From positions 744,001 through 808,000 of the forward strand of contig NZ_LT629775.1 in assembly GCF_900105395.1 (NCBI RefSeq): 64,000 nucleotides of DNA, in the 5' to 3' direction. This document shows positions 1 through 7,122 of this stretch, piece after piece (positions within the stretch are counted from its first letter, which is position 1; each line of letters opens with the position of its first letter). Made by a program: the position numbers and the translations under genes. The notes below the pieces were generated by a model. That model did no database searches. It had not been told where the DNA came from and was given only the letters and a program-made list of their open reading frames with translations. Source of the stretch: Streptomyces sp. TLI_053. Lineage in GTDB: Bacteria; Actinomycetota; Actinomycetes; Streptomycetales; Streptomycetaceae.

Positions 1-20
1 ACCTTACCTTACTAACTCTC
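1..20. promoter_or_regulatory. Possible partial iron box at left edge
   Basis: The first bases, read on the minus strand, contain AAGGTAAGGT. This resembles one half of the actinobacterial DmdR/IdeR iron box (TTAGGTTAGG-type direct and inverted elements), matching about 7 of 10 positions. The position 50 bp ahead of a siderophore-type ATPase gene makes it plausible, but the window cuts the site and the match is weak. Confidence 0.2.
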
Positions 21-67
21 GTGCGCACCCGGTCCCCTGTGGACCCGTCACCGGAAGTGGAGCTGCC

Positions 68-922
68 GTGCCCCCCGCACCGACCACCACCGCCCCGACC
101 GCCGACACCCCCTCCGCCGCCGGGGGGCGGCTGCGCGCGGAGAAGGTGACGCTGCGGTACGGCGAACGCGCCATCGCCACCGAACTCTCGGTCGCGGTGC
201 CGGACGATTCGTTCACCGTGGTCGTCGGCCCGAACGCCTGCGGCAAGTCGACCCTGCTCCGGGCCTTCGCCCGCCTGCTCAAGCCGGCGGCCGGCCGGAT
301 CCTGCTCGACGGCGAACAGATCCGCTCGCTGCCCGCCAGACAGCTCGCGCGCCGGCTGGGCCTGCTCCCGCAGAGCTCCACCGCCCCCGACGGCATCACG
401 GTCGGGGACCTGGTGGCCCGCGGCCGCCATCCGCACCAGGGCCTGTTCCGGCAGTGGTCGGCGGAGGACGACCGCGTCGTCGCCGAGGCCATGGCGGCCA
501 CCGACGTCGGCGCCCTCGCCGGCCGCTACGTCGACGAGCTGTCGGGCGGCCAGCGCCAGCGTGTCTGGCTCGCCATGGCCATCGCCCAGCAGACCCCGCT
601 GCTCCTGCTGGACGAGCCGACCACCTACCTCGACATCGCCCACCAGGTCGAGGTGCTCGACCTGTGCGCGCGACTGCACGGGGAGCAGGGGCGGACGCTG
701 GTCGCGGTGCTGCACGACCTCAACCAGGCCGCGCGGTACGCCACCCACCTGATCGCCCTGCGCGACGGCGTGGTGGTCGCCGAAGGGGCACCCCGGGAGA
801 TCGTCACGGCCGATCTGGTCGAGCGCGTCTTCGACCTGCCCTGCCAGGTGATCGAGGACCCGCAGACCGGCACCCCCCTGGTCGTCCCGCTCGCCCCGGC
901 CCGCCGCGCCACCGCCCGCTGA
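68..922 (+). CDS. Iron-siderophore-type ABC transporter ATPase
   Basis: A 284-residue ABC ATPase of the FepC/FecE type, which powers uptake of ferric siderophores, or sometimes heme or cobalamin, through membrane permeases. Walker A is GPNACGKST near residue 57, the signature is LSGGQRQRVW near 158, and Walker B is LLLLDEPT, followed by a switch His in VLHDLN. The segment GRHPHQGLFRQWS after the Q-loop is typical of this subfamily. The GTG start at 68 follows a GGAAGTGGAG ribosome site. The cognate permeases and binding protein are not in view and may lie to the left. The substrate is inferred from family resemblance only. Confidence 0.88.
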   Translation: MPPAPTTTAPTADTPSAAGGRLRAEKVTLRYGERAIATELSVAVPDDSFTVVVGPNACGKSTLLRAFARLLKPAAGRILLDGEQIRSLPARQLARRLGLLPQSSTAPDGITVGDLVARGRHPHQGLFRQWSAEDDRVVAEAMAATDVGALAGRYVDELSGGQRQRVWLAMAIAQQTPLLLLDEPTTYLDIAHQVEVLDLCARLHGEQGRTLVAVLHDLNQAARYATHLIALRDGVVVAEGAPREIVTADLVERVFDLPCQVIEDPQTGTPLVVPLAPARRATAR

Positions 923-1010
923 CCTCCGCCCCGGGGTACGAACGCCGGCCGACCGGTCGTGGCCGGAGGCCCGACCGGACGGGACCTGATGCCCGACCGG
1001 ACGGCGCCGG

Positions 1011-1640
1011 CTACCGGGTGCGGAGTGCCACGCCGTCGACCAGGAGGCGCAGCCCCAGTTCGAAGCCCCGGTCGTCGAGCTCCGTCGCGCCGCTCCCGTC
1101 GGCGTAGGCGCCGTCGAGGGCGTCCGCGAGGGCCGGGTAGTCGGGCCGGTAGCCGGCCGGCTCCCGGGTGAACCCGGCGCCGAAGGTCTCCAGGGCGGAG
1201 CCGAGGACGAGGAAGTCCAGGGCCGCGGCGACCTCGGCGGCGTCGGCCGGGCCGAGCCCGGCCCGGCCGAGGAGGGCGAGCAGCGCGTCGTAGCCGCGCA
1301 GGGCGTTGTCCGCCACGACCCGGCGGCGGGCGAGCAGGGAGACCGCGTTCGGGTGCCGGACGAACACGGCGCGGTAGCCGCGCGCGTAGGCGGCGAGGCC
1401 GGAGCGCCAGTCGGCGTCGGCCAGCGGCGCGTGGTCGATCTCGCTGTTGACCAGCTCGGAGACGGTGTCGACCAGCGCGTCCTTGCTCTCGATGTGGTTG
1501 TAGAGCGAGGCGGCCTTGACCCCGAGGCGTTCCGCCAGCGCCCGCATGGTGAGGCCGTCGGGACCCTCGTCGTCCACCACCTGGAGCGCCGCGCGCGCGA
1601 TCCGCTCGCGGGTCAGCACTGCCCTGCTCGGTCGGCCCAC
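1011..1640 (-). CDS. TetR-family transcriptional regulator
   Basis: A 209-residue TetR repressor. Residues about 8-55 form the N-terminal helix-turn-helix (LTMRALAERLGVKAASLYNH, the usual recognition-helix region ending in LYNHI). The rest is a helical ligand-binding domain. The start is GTG. It is divergent from the permease/amidase pair, and the intergenic region holds a clean short palindrome (1703-1715) that is the obvious operator candidate. I infer that it represses the permease-amidase genes and itself. The ligand is unknown, perhaps an amide or amino-acid substrate of those genes. Confidence 0.88.
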   Translation of the reverse strand: MGRPSRAVLTRERIARAALQVVDDEGPDGLTMRALAERLGVKAASLYNHIESKDALVDTVSELVNSEIDHAPLADADWRSGLAAYARGYRAVFVRHPNAVSLLARRRVVADNALRGYDALLALLGRAGLGPADAAEVAAALDFLVLGSALETFGAGFTREPAGYRPDYPALADALDGAYADGSGATELDDRGFELGLRLLVDGVALRTR

Positions 1641-1702
1641 CGAAAGATCCCCTCTTCCGCTCTTCCTGTTCAGAGGCTATCGTGCCGGATCAACAGCGGA
1701 CG

Positions 1703-1715
1703 CTAACAAAGTTAG
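1703..1715. promoter_or_regulatory. TetR operator candidate (CTAAC-AAA-GTTAG)
   Basis: A perfect 5-bp inverted repeat around a 3-bp spacer lies in an AT-rich island between the divergent TetR and permease genes. It is 23 nt before the permease GTG start and just ahead of its ribosome site TCTGGAGGG. Size and location fit a TetR-type operator. It is the only strong palindrome I see in this intergenic region. Confidence 0.6.
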
Positions 1716-1737
1716 TTTTATCTGGAGGGCGCAGCAC

Positions 1738-3234
1738 GTGGCCGAGAACACCCCGACCGACGACGACCGGCTGGCAGCACTCGGCTACCGGCAGGAGCTG
1801 AGACGCAGCCTGAACGTGCTCGGCAACATCTCCATGGGCTTCGCCGTCGTCTCCCCCGTCGTCGGGCTGTACGCGGCCGTCCAGGTCGGCATGAGCGTCG
1901 CGGGCGGGGCCTGGGTCTGGGCGCTGCCGCTGTGCCTGCTCGGACAGTGCCTGGTCGTCTCCGTCTACTCCGAGCTCGCCTCGCAGTGGCCGCTGGCCGG
2001 CGGCGCCTACCAGTGGAGCAAGCGCCTGGCCGGTCCGGCGGTCGCCTGGCTGAGCGGCTGGCTGTGGCAGTTCGCCGTGATGTTCGGCAACACCACCGTC
2101 GCCTATCTCGCCTCCCCCTGGCTGTTCGCGCTGTTCGGCGCCGTCCCCACGCCCGCCGAACAGGTGCTCGCCTCGGTCGGCTTCGTGCTGCTCTGCACCC
2201 TGGTCAACGCCTACGGCATCAACCTCCTGCGCCGCATCGTCGGCCTCGGGATCGCCGCCGAGGCGGTCGCCTCCGTCGTGGTCGGCCTCACCCTGCTGCT
2301 GTTCTTCCGGGAGCACGGCTTCGGCCTGCTCACCGACCTCCTGGACGCGCCGAAGGCCCTGGGCATCGGCGACACCGGTGCCGTGCTCGCGGCCGTGGCC
2401 GTGGCCGGCTGGGCGTTCATCGGCTTCGACGCCTGCGTGTCGACCGCCGAGGAGACCAAGGACGCCTCCCGGCAGGTGCCCCGGGCCATGTGGTGGTCGC
2501 TGATCGCGGTCGGACTCGTGGTGATCCTCAACGCGGTCGCGGTCGCGCTCGCCCACCCCGCCCCCGCCGAGGTGGTCGCCCGCCAGGACCTCGACCCGGT
2601 CACCACCGCCGTCACCCACGCCTTCGGCGGCTGGGCCGACAAGCCCTTCGTCCTGGTCGTCCTGATCAGCTTCACCGCCTGCCTGATGGCCTCCCAGGGC
2701 GGCGCCGCCCGCGGCCTCTACTCACTCGCCCGCGACGACGTCTTCCCCTTCTCCCGCCACGTCCGCAGGGTCAACCGGCACCGGGCACCGATCGGCGGAC
2801 TCCTCGCCGCCGCACTGGTCAGCTGCGCCGCCCTGCCGCTGGGGCTGAGCACCTCGGCCATCGGCAGCCTGATCACCTTCGGCGGCGCCGCCACCTTCGT
2901 GCCGTTCTTCCTGCTCACCCTCGTCGCCCTGGTCGCGCGCCTGCGCGGCGGCTGGACGCCCGCCGGGGCCGTCCGCTACGGGCGTCTCGGGACCCCGCTG
3001 AACCTGCTCGCGGTGCTGTGGACCGGCTTCGAGGTGGTCAACATCTGCTGGCCGCGCGCCGTCCTCTCCCCGGCCGGTGCGCCGTGGTACCAGATCTGGG
3101 CGGCACCGCTCGGCGTCGGCACGGTGACCCTCGCCGGGCTCGGCTACCTGCTCGCACGCCGCCCCGACCGGCGCATGGGCGAGGCCGACGGGGACCGCCC
3201 GCTCACGGAGGAACTCGCGCCCGCCGTCCTCTGA
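1738..3234 (+). CDS. APC-superfamily amino acid/amine permease
   Basis: A membrane transporter of about 498 residues with roughly 12 hydrophobic segments, of the amino acid-polyamine-organocation superfamily. The first membrane segment carries the family's small-residue stretch (SMGFAVVSPVVGLYA) and TM6-7 include GWAFIGFDACVSTAEETKDASRQVPRA, a conserved APC loop. The reading frame is open further upstream, but the GTG at 1738 is preferred because GGAGGG lies 9 nt upstream and the N-terminus then begins just before the first conserved block. An amidase follows 125 bp downstream, so a coupled uptake-and-hydrolysis role is likely. The substrate is unknown. Confidence 0.88.
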   Translation: MAENTPTDDDRLAALGYRQELRRSLNVLGNISMGFAVVSPVVGLYAAVQVGMSVAGGAWVWALPLCLLGQCLVVSVYSELASQWPLAGGAYQWSKRLAGPAVAWLSGWLWQFAVMFGNTTVAYLASPWLFALFGAVPTPAEQVLASVGFVLLCTLVNAYGINLLRRIVGLGIAAEAVASVVVGLTLLLFFREHGFGLLTDLLDAPKALGIGDTGAVLAAVAVAGWAFIGFDACVSTAEETKDASRQVPRAMWWSLIAVGLVVILNAVAVALAHPAPAEVVARQDLDPVTTAVTHAFGGWADKPFVLVVLISFTACLMASQGGAARGLYSLARDDVFPFSRHVRRVNRHRAPIGGLLAAALVSCAALPLGLSTSAIGSLITFGGAATFVPFFLLTLVALVARLRGGWTPAGAVRYGRLGTPLNLLAVLWTGFEVVNICWPRAVLSPAGAPWYQIWAAPLGVGTVTLAGLGYLLARRPDRRMGEADGDRPLTEELAPAVL

Positions 3235-3240
3235 CACCCG

Positions 3241-3340
3241 CCTGCTCCAGCGTTCCCTTCCACCGACCTGCTCCACCGACCTGCTCCACCTGTTCCACCG
3301 ACCTGCTCCACCGATCTGCTCCACCGCTGTTCCACCGAAT
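3241..3340 (+). repeat. Tandem array of about 13-bp CCTGCTCCACCGA units
   Basis: The spacer between permease and amidase consists almost entirely of repeats of CCTGCTCCACCGA and shortened or varied forms (TGTTCCACCGA, TCTGCTCCACCG). At least five recognisable copies occur. It ends about 20 nt before the amidase start, so it would be transcribed if the genes are an operon. Function is unknown; it could be a slippage-prone minisatellite or affect processing of the mRNA. Confidence 0.8.
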
Positions 3341-3359
3341 CACCTTGGAGACGAACCCC

Positions 3360-5096
3360 ATGACCCACCCGTTCGACGTCGTCGAGACCGGTATCGCCGA
3401 CCTGCGGGCCGCACTCGAAACGGGCCGGACCACCGCCGTCGCCCTGCTCGACGCCTACCTGGCGCGGATCGACGCCTACGACCGGCCCGGCACCGCCACC
3501 GCGCTCAACTCGCTCGTCGTGATGAACCCGGACGCCCGCGCCGACGCCGAGGCCTCGGACGCCCGGCGCGCGCGCGGCGAGAGCCTCGGCCCGCTCGACG
3601 GCATCCCGTACACCGCCAAGGACAGCTACCTCGCCAAGGGCCTGACCGCCGCCGCCGGCTCCCCGGCGTTCGAGCACCTCGTCGCCCAGCGCGACGCCTT
3701 CGCGATCGAGCGGCTGCGCGCCGCCGGCGCCGTGCTCATCGGCCTCACCAACATGCCGCCGATGGCCAACGGCGGCATGCAGCGCGGCGTCTACGGCCGC
3801 GCCGAGAGCCCCTACAACGCCGACTGGCTGACCAGCGCCTACGGTTCCGGCTCCTCCAACGGCTCGGGCACCGCCACCGCCGCCTCGTTCGGCGCGTTCG
3901 GGCTCGGCGAGGAGACCTGGTCCTCCGGCCGCGCGCCCGCCTCGTACAACGCCCTGTGCGCCTACACCCCCAGCCGGGGCGTGATCTCGGTGCGCGGCAA
4001 CTGGCCGCTGGTCCCGACCATGGACGTCGTCGTCCCGCACACCCGCACCATGGCCGACCTGCTCGAACTGCTCGACGTCGTCGTCGCCGACGACCCGGAC
4101 ACCCGCGGCGACCTGTGGCGGACCCAGCCCTGGGTGCCGATCCCCGCCCCGTCCGAGGTCCGGCCGGACTCCTACCCGGGGCTGGCGCCCGCCGACACCG
4201 CGGCGGCCCGGGCAGCGCTCGCCGGCAGGCGCGTCGGCGTGCCCCGGATGTACATCAACGCCGACCCGGAGGCCGGCACCAACCCCGAGGGCGGCATCGG
4301 CGGCCAGACCGGTCAGCGGATCGAGACCCGCGCCTCGGTGATCGACCTGTGGGAGGCGGCCCGCCGCGACCTGGAGGCCGCCGGTGCCGAGGTCGTCGAG
4401 GTCGACTTCCCCGTCGTGACCAACTACGAGTCCGACCGCCCGGGCGCGCCGTCCCTGAAGACCCGGGGGCTGATCGGCCCCGACTTCCTGGACCGCGAGA
4501 TCCTCGATCTGTCCGCCTGGGCCTGGGACGACTTCCTGCGCGCCAACGGGGACCCGGCCCTGCCGAGCCTGGCCGAGGTCGACGCCGACACCATCTGGCC
4601 CAAGCACCAGGGCGAACTGCCGGACCGCTACGACGGTTTCGACGACACCATCGTCGACTACCCGCGCCAGGTCCGCGAGCACCCCTACGCGTCGGTCACC
4701 GAGATCCCGCTCCTGGAGCAGGGACTGCGCGGGCTGGAGGAGACCCGCCGGATCGACCTGGAGCAGTGGATGGACGAACTCGGCCTGGACGCCGTGGTCT
4801 TCCCCGCCGTCGCCGACGTGGGCCCGGCCGACATGGACGTCGTCGAGGCCTCCGCGGACCTCGGCTGGCGCAACGGCGTGTGGGTCGCCAACGGCAACCT
4901 CGTACCGCGCCACCTCGGCATCCCGACCGTGACCGTGCCGATGGGCACCATGGCCGACATCGGCATGCCGGTGGGCCTCACCTTCGCGGGCCGCGCCTAC
5001 GAGGACACCGCCCTGCTCCGCCTCGCCGCCGCCTTCGAGGCCACCGGCGACCGCCGCACCACCCCGCCGCGCACGCCGCGCCTCCCGTCCGCCTGA
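3360..5096 (+). CDS. Amidase-signature family amidohydrolase
   Basis: A 578-residue amidase-signature hydrolase, which cleaves C-N amide bonds with a Ser-cisSer-Lys triad. Lys lies in GIPYTAKDSY (about residue 84). The Gly/Ser-rich stretch is SAYGSGSSNGSGTATAAS (about 160-177), and the nucleophile region reads EETWSSGRAPASYN (about 183-196). This departs from the common DTGGSIR form but keeps the serine-rich layout. ATG start; a ribosome site TTGGAG lies 11 nt upstream. It is long for the family, with an insertion after residue 270. The substrate is not predictable; the permease upstream presumably imports it or its product. Confidence 0.85.
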   Translation: MTHPFDVVETGIADLRAALETGRTTAVALLDAYLARIDAYDRPGTATALNSLVVMNPDARADAEASDARRARGESLGPLDGIPYTAKDSYLAKGLTAAAGSPAFEHLVAQRDAFAIERLRAAGAVLIGLTNMPPMANGGMQRGVYGRAESPYNADWLTSAYGSGSSNGSGTATAASFGAFGLGEETWSSGRAPASYNALCAYTPSRGVISVRGNWPLVPTMDVVVPHTRTMADLLELLDVVVADDPDTRGDLWRTQPWVPIPAPSEVRPDSYPGLAPADTAAARAALAGRRVGVPRMYINADPEAGTNPEGGIGGQTGQRIETRASVIDLWEAARRDLEAAGAEVVEVDFPVVTNYESDRPGAPSLKTRGLIGPDFLDREILDLSAWAWDDFLRANGDPALPSLAEVDADTIWPKHQGELPDRYDGFDDTIVDYPRQVREHPYASVTEIPLLEQGLRGLEETRRIDLEQWMDELGLDAVVFPAVADVGPADMDVVEASADLGWRNGVWVANGNLVPRHLGIPTVTVPMGTMADIGMPVGLTFAGRAYEDTALLRLAAAFEATGDRRTTPPRTPRLPSA

Positions 5097-5118
5097 CGGG
5101 CCGGGGCGGGGGCCCGCG

Positions 5119-5676
5119 CTACGGCCAGTCGCCGCGGGCCGCGACGGCCAGGACCAGGGCGGCGATGTTCCACGCGTCGTCGTCGCCCCGGTGGTGGCGG
5201 CCCTCCAGCGGGAGCCCGGCGACGGTGAGGGCCTGGGCCATGCCCGGCCGTCGGCGCAGGCCGTAGGAGGCGGTGAAGGCCGCCTTGGCATTGGTGTGGT
5301 GGTGGCCGAAGGGGTACTCCGCGCCGGTCCGCCGGCACTGCCGGGTGAACTGGTTCCGGTCGTAGTCGCCCCAGCTGGCCCAGGGTGTCGCGCCGGTCCG
5401 GTGCACGGCCGCCAGCGTCCGGCAGGCCTCGGCGAAGGAGACGCCCCCGGCCACCTCGGCCGGGGTCAGTCCCGTCAGTTCGGTGCAGAACGGGCTCACC
5501 TCCGACCGGGCCGGGCGCACCAGCAGCCGGTGCTTGGCCAGCCGCTCGCCCGCCCGCAGGTCGACCACGGTGAGCCCGATCTCGATGATCTCGCTCACCT
5601 GGCCGGGCGGCGGCTGCCCCTCCCAGCAGGTCGCCTCGACATCGACCACGTTCAGCAGGGGCGCGTTGACGTCCAT
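5119..5676 (-). CDS. DEDDh-type 3'-5' exonuclease
   Basis: A 185-residue exonuclease-fold protein of the DnaQ/ERI-1/KapD type. Exo I is VVDVEATCWEG (Asp and Glu for metal binding), Exo II is SWGDYDRNQF with its Asp, and Exo III is HHRGDDDAWNIA, placing it in the DEDDh group. Such proteins trim 3' ends of RNA or DNA in the cytoplasm. It is stand-alone, with no polymerase or RecQ domain. It converges with the amidase gene with only 22 bp between the stops. Confidence 0.88.
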   Translation of the reverse strand: MDVNAPLLNVVDVEATCWEGQPPPGQVSEIIEIGLTVVDLRAGERLAKHRLLVRPARSEVSPFCTELTGLTPAEVAGGVSFAEACRTLAAVHRTGATPWASWGDYDRNQFTRQCRRTGAEYPFGHHHTNAKAAFTASYGLRRRPGMAQALTVAGLPLEGRHHRGDDDAWNIAALVLAVAARGDWP

Positions 5677-5709
5677 GGGGCCGAGGGTAGGGAGGGCGGC
5701 GGCCTCCGG

Positions 5710-5931
5710 TCATCCGGTTTTCCGGGCCCGGCAGGCGGGTTCGTGCCAGACCGTGCGCACGACCCGTGCGTCCCGGGTGAGGTGTTCGCTGGACCACGTC
5801 CCGCAGCAGCGGCCCGCCCGGCGCGTCCGGGCGGGGAGCACGGGCCCCGCGGTACGGGCGGGCACGACGGCTGCGGGAGCGGCAGAACGGCGGCGGCGCT
5901 TGTGCTGGGGCTCGTGCTGGGGTGTCGTCAT
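5710..5931 (-). CDS. Small Arg-rich hypothetical protein
   Basis: A 73-residue reading frame starting MTTPQHEPQHKRRRR, basic throughout, with a C-terminal half rich in Cys, His and Trp (RCCGTW, VWHEPACRARK). The cysteine/histidine pattern could bind a metal, but this is speculative. It lies 33 bp upstream of, and on the same strand as, the exonuclease. No family is recognised. It could be a chance frame in GC-rich DNA. Confidence 0.4.
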   Translation of the reverse strand: MTTPQHEPQHKRRRRSAAPAAVVPARTAGPVLPARTRRAGRCCGTWSSEHLTRDARVVRTVWHEPACRARKTG

Positions 5932-6269
5932 GCCCCGGGCTCTGCCCGCACCGCCCGGGGGTCGAACCGGCCTTCACCCGTACGGAGCACCGGCGCCACC
6001 CGCCGCCCGGCCGGGGCGAACTGCCCCGGCCGGGACGACCGGCCCCCCGTCGGGGGGAGCCGCGAGGACCGCGTTACCCCCGTGGGGGGATCTCGGCGGA
6101 TCCGCGTTGACGGTGGCTGCGGCGTCCCGGAGGCTGACTCGCGGACCGGCCGGATGCCGGACACAACTCGCGCCGCAACAAGCCGGGTCGGCTTCCACCA
6201 GGACCTGACGGGCACCGTCGACCGGTGCCCGGCACGCCGCCCTTCCGCAGCCCCGAGAGGACGTTCCCG
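5932..6269. other. Intergenic region upstream of ricin-domain gene
   Basis: About 340 bp without a convincing gene. It should hold the promoters of the small protein (minus) and of the secreted ricin-type protein (plus). A GAGAGG ribosome site sits about 10 nt before the ATG at 6270. I see no strong palindrome or structured element. Confidence 0.5.
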
Positions 6270-7049
6270 ATGCGCCGTACCCTGGCCGCACTGGCCACCT
6301 TCCTGCTGGCGGTGGCCGCCGCGATCGCCACCCCCTCGGGCGCGCTCGCCGTCCCCGCGCCACCGGTGCCCGCCGTCGTCCCCGCACCGGTGGCGGCCAC
6401 CGCCGGGACGACCGCGGCCGAGAACTGCCGGACCTACGTCGTCGACGGCTACCGCTGGTTCGGGGAGTGCACCGGCCTGGACCCGCGCCGTACCTGGCGG
6501 CTCCAGCTCTACTGCGCCTGGCGGATCAACGGCCGCGTGTACGACTACTACGCCGACAGTTCGGTGATCGCCGGCGACGCCACGACCGAGCTCAGCTGCA
6601 GTCCCGGGAAGGCCGTCGAGGTGCGGATCCTGCTCGGCGACCTGCTGCCGCCCGAGCCGGCCGGGCCGGTCGGCGCGATCACCGGGCTCGCGGGCAAGTG
6701 CGTCACCGTCCGGGACAACCGTCACGAGGACGGCACGCCGGTCGAGCTGTTCGACTGCAACGGCGGCTACGGCCAGTCCTGGCGGGTGGGTACCGACGGC
6801 ACGGTCCGCTCGCTCGGCAAGTGCCTGGACGTGGCGGGCGGCGGCACGGGCAACGGCAACGGCGTCCAGCTCTACGTGTGCAACGGCACGGGTGCCCAGC
6901 AGTGGCAGGTCCGGCCGGGCGGCCTGATCGTCAACCCGCAGTCCGGGCGCTGCCTGGACGTCCCGAGGGCCGACGCGAGCAACGGCAACCGGCTGATCAT
7001 CTGGGACTGCGCCGGCGGCGTCAACCAGGTCTGGCGGCTCCCGGCCTGA
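6270..7049 (+). CDS. Secreted ricin B-type lectin protein
   Basis: A 259-residue exported protein. The first 27 or so residues are a signal peptide (MRRTLAALATFLLAVAAAIA). Residues about 50-130 form a Cys-containing N-terminal domain I do not recognise (NCRTYVV, LYCAWRINGRVYDYY). The C-terminal 120 residues are one ricin-type beta-trefoil with QxW-like repeats (GYGQSWRV, AQQWQV, VNQVWRL) and repeated CLDV motifs, which usually bind galactosides or other glycans. ATG 6270 is chosen over an upstream in-frame ATG because it begins the signal peptide and has a ribosome site. No catalytic domain is evident. Confidence 0.85.
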   Translation: MRRTLAALATFLLAVAAAIATPSGALAVPAPPVPAVVPAPVAATAGTTAAENCRTYVVDGYRWFGECTGLDPRRTWRLQLYCAWRINGRVYDYYADSSVIAGDATTELSCSPGKAVEVRILLGDLLPPEPAGPVGAITGLAGKCVTVRDNRHEDGTPVELFDCNGGYGQSWRVGTDGTVRSLGKCLDVAGGGTGNGNGVQLYVCNGTGAQQWQVRPGGLIVNPQSGRCLDVPRADASNGNRLIIWDCAGGVNQVWRLPA

Positions 7050-7053
7050 CCGC

Positions 7054-7094
7054 GGGCCCTCGGTACCGCGCGTCCGGCGCGGTACCGAGGGCCC
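7054..7094. terminator. Bidirectional terminator, 18-bp perfect stem
   Basis: An inverted repeat of GGGCCCTCGGTACCGCGC (7054-7071) with its exact complement (7077-7094) around a 5-nt loop, followed by TTT. It lies between the convergent ricin-type and GH31 genes and probably ends both transcripts. Confidence 0.85.
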
Positions 7095-7122
7095 TTTCGG
7101 CTGCCGTTCGGTCGGTCGCGGG

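Noticed and set aside
3241..3340. Repeat array considered as CRISPR
   Set aside because: Units are about 13 bp, nearly contiguous and without unique spacers; no cas genes are nearby.
3144..5291. Long minus-strand open frame opposite the amidase
   Set aside because: Shadow of the amidase codon bias; no ribosome site, no domain.
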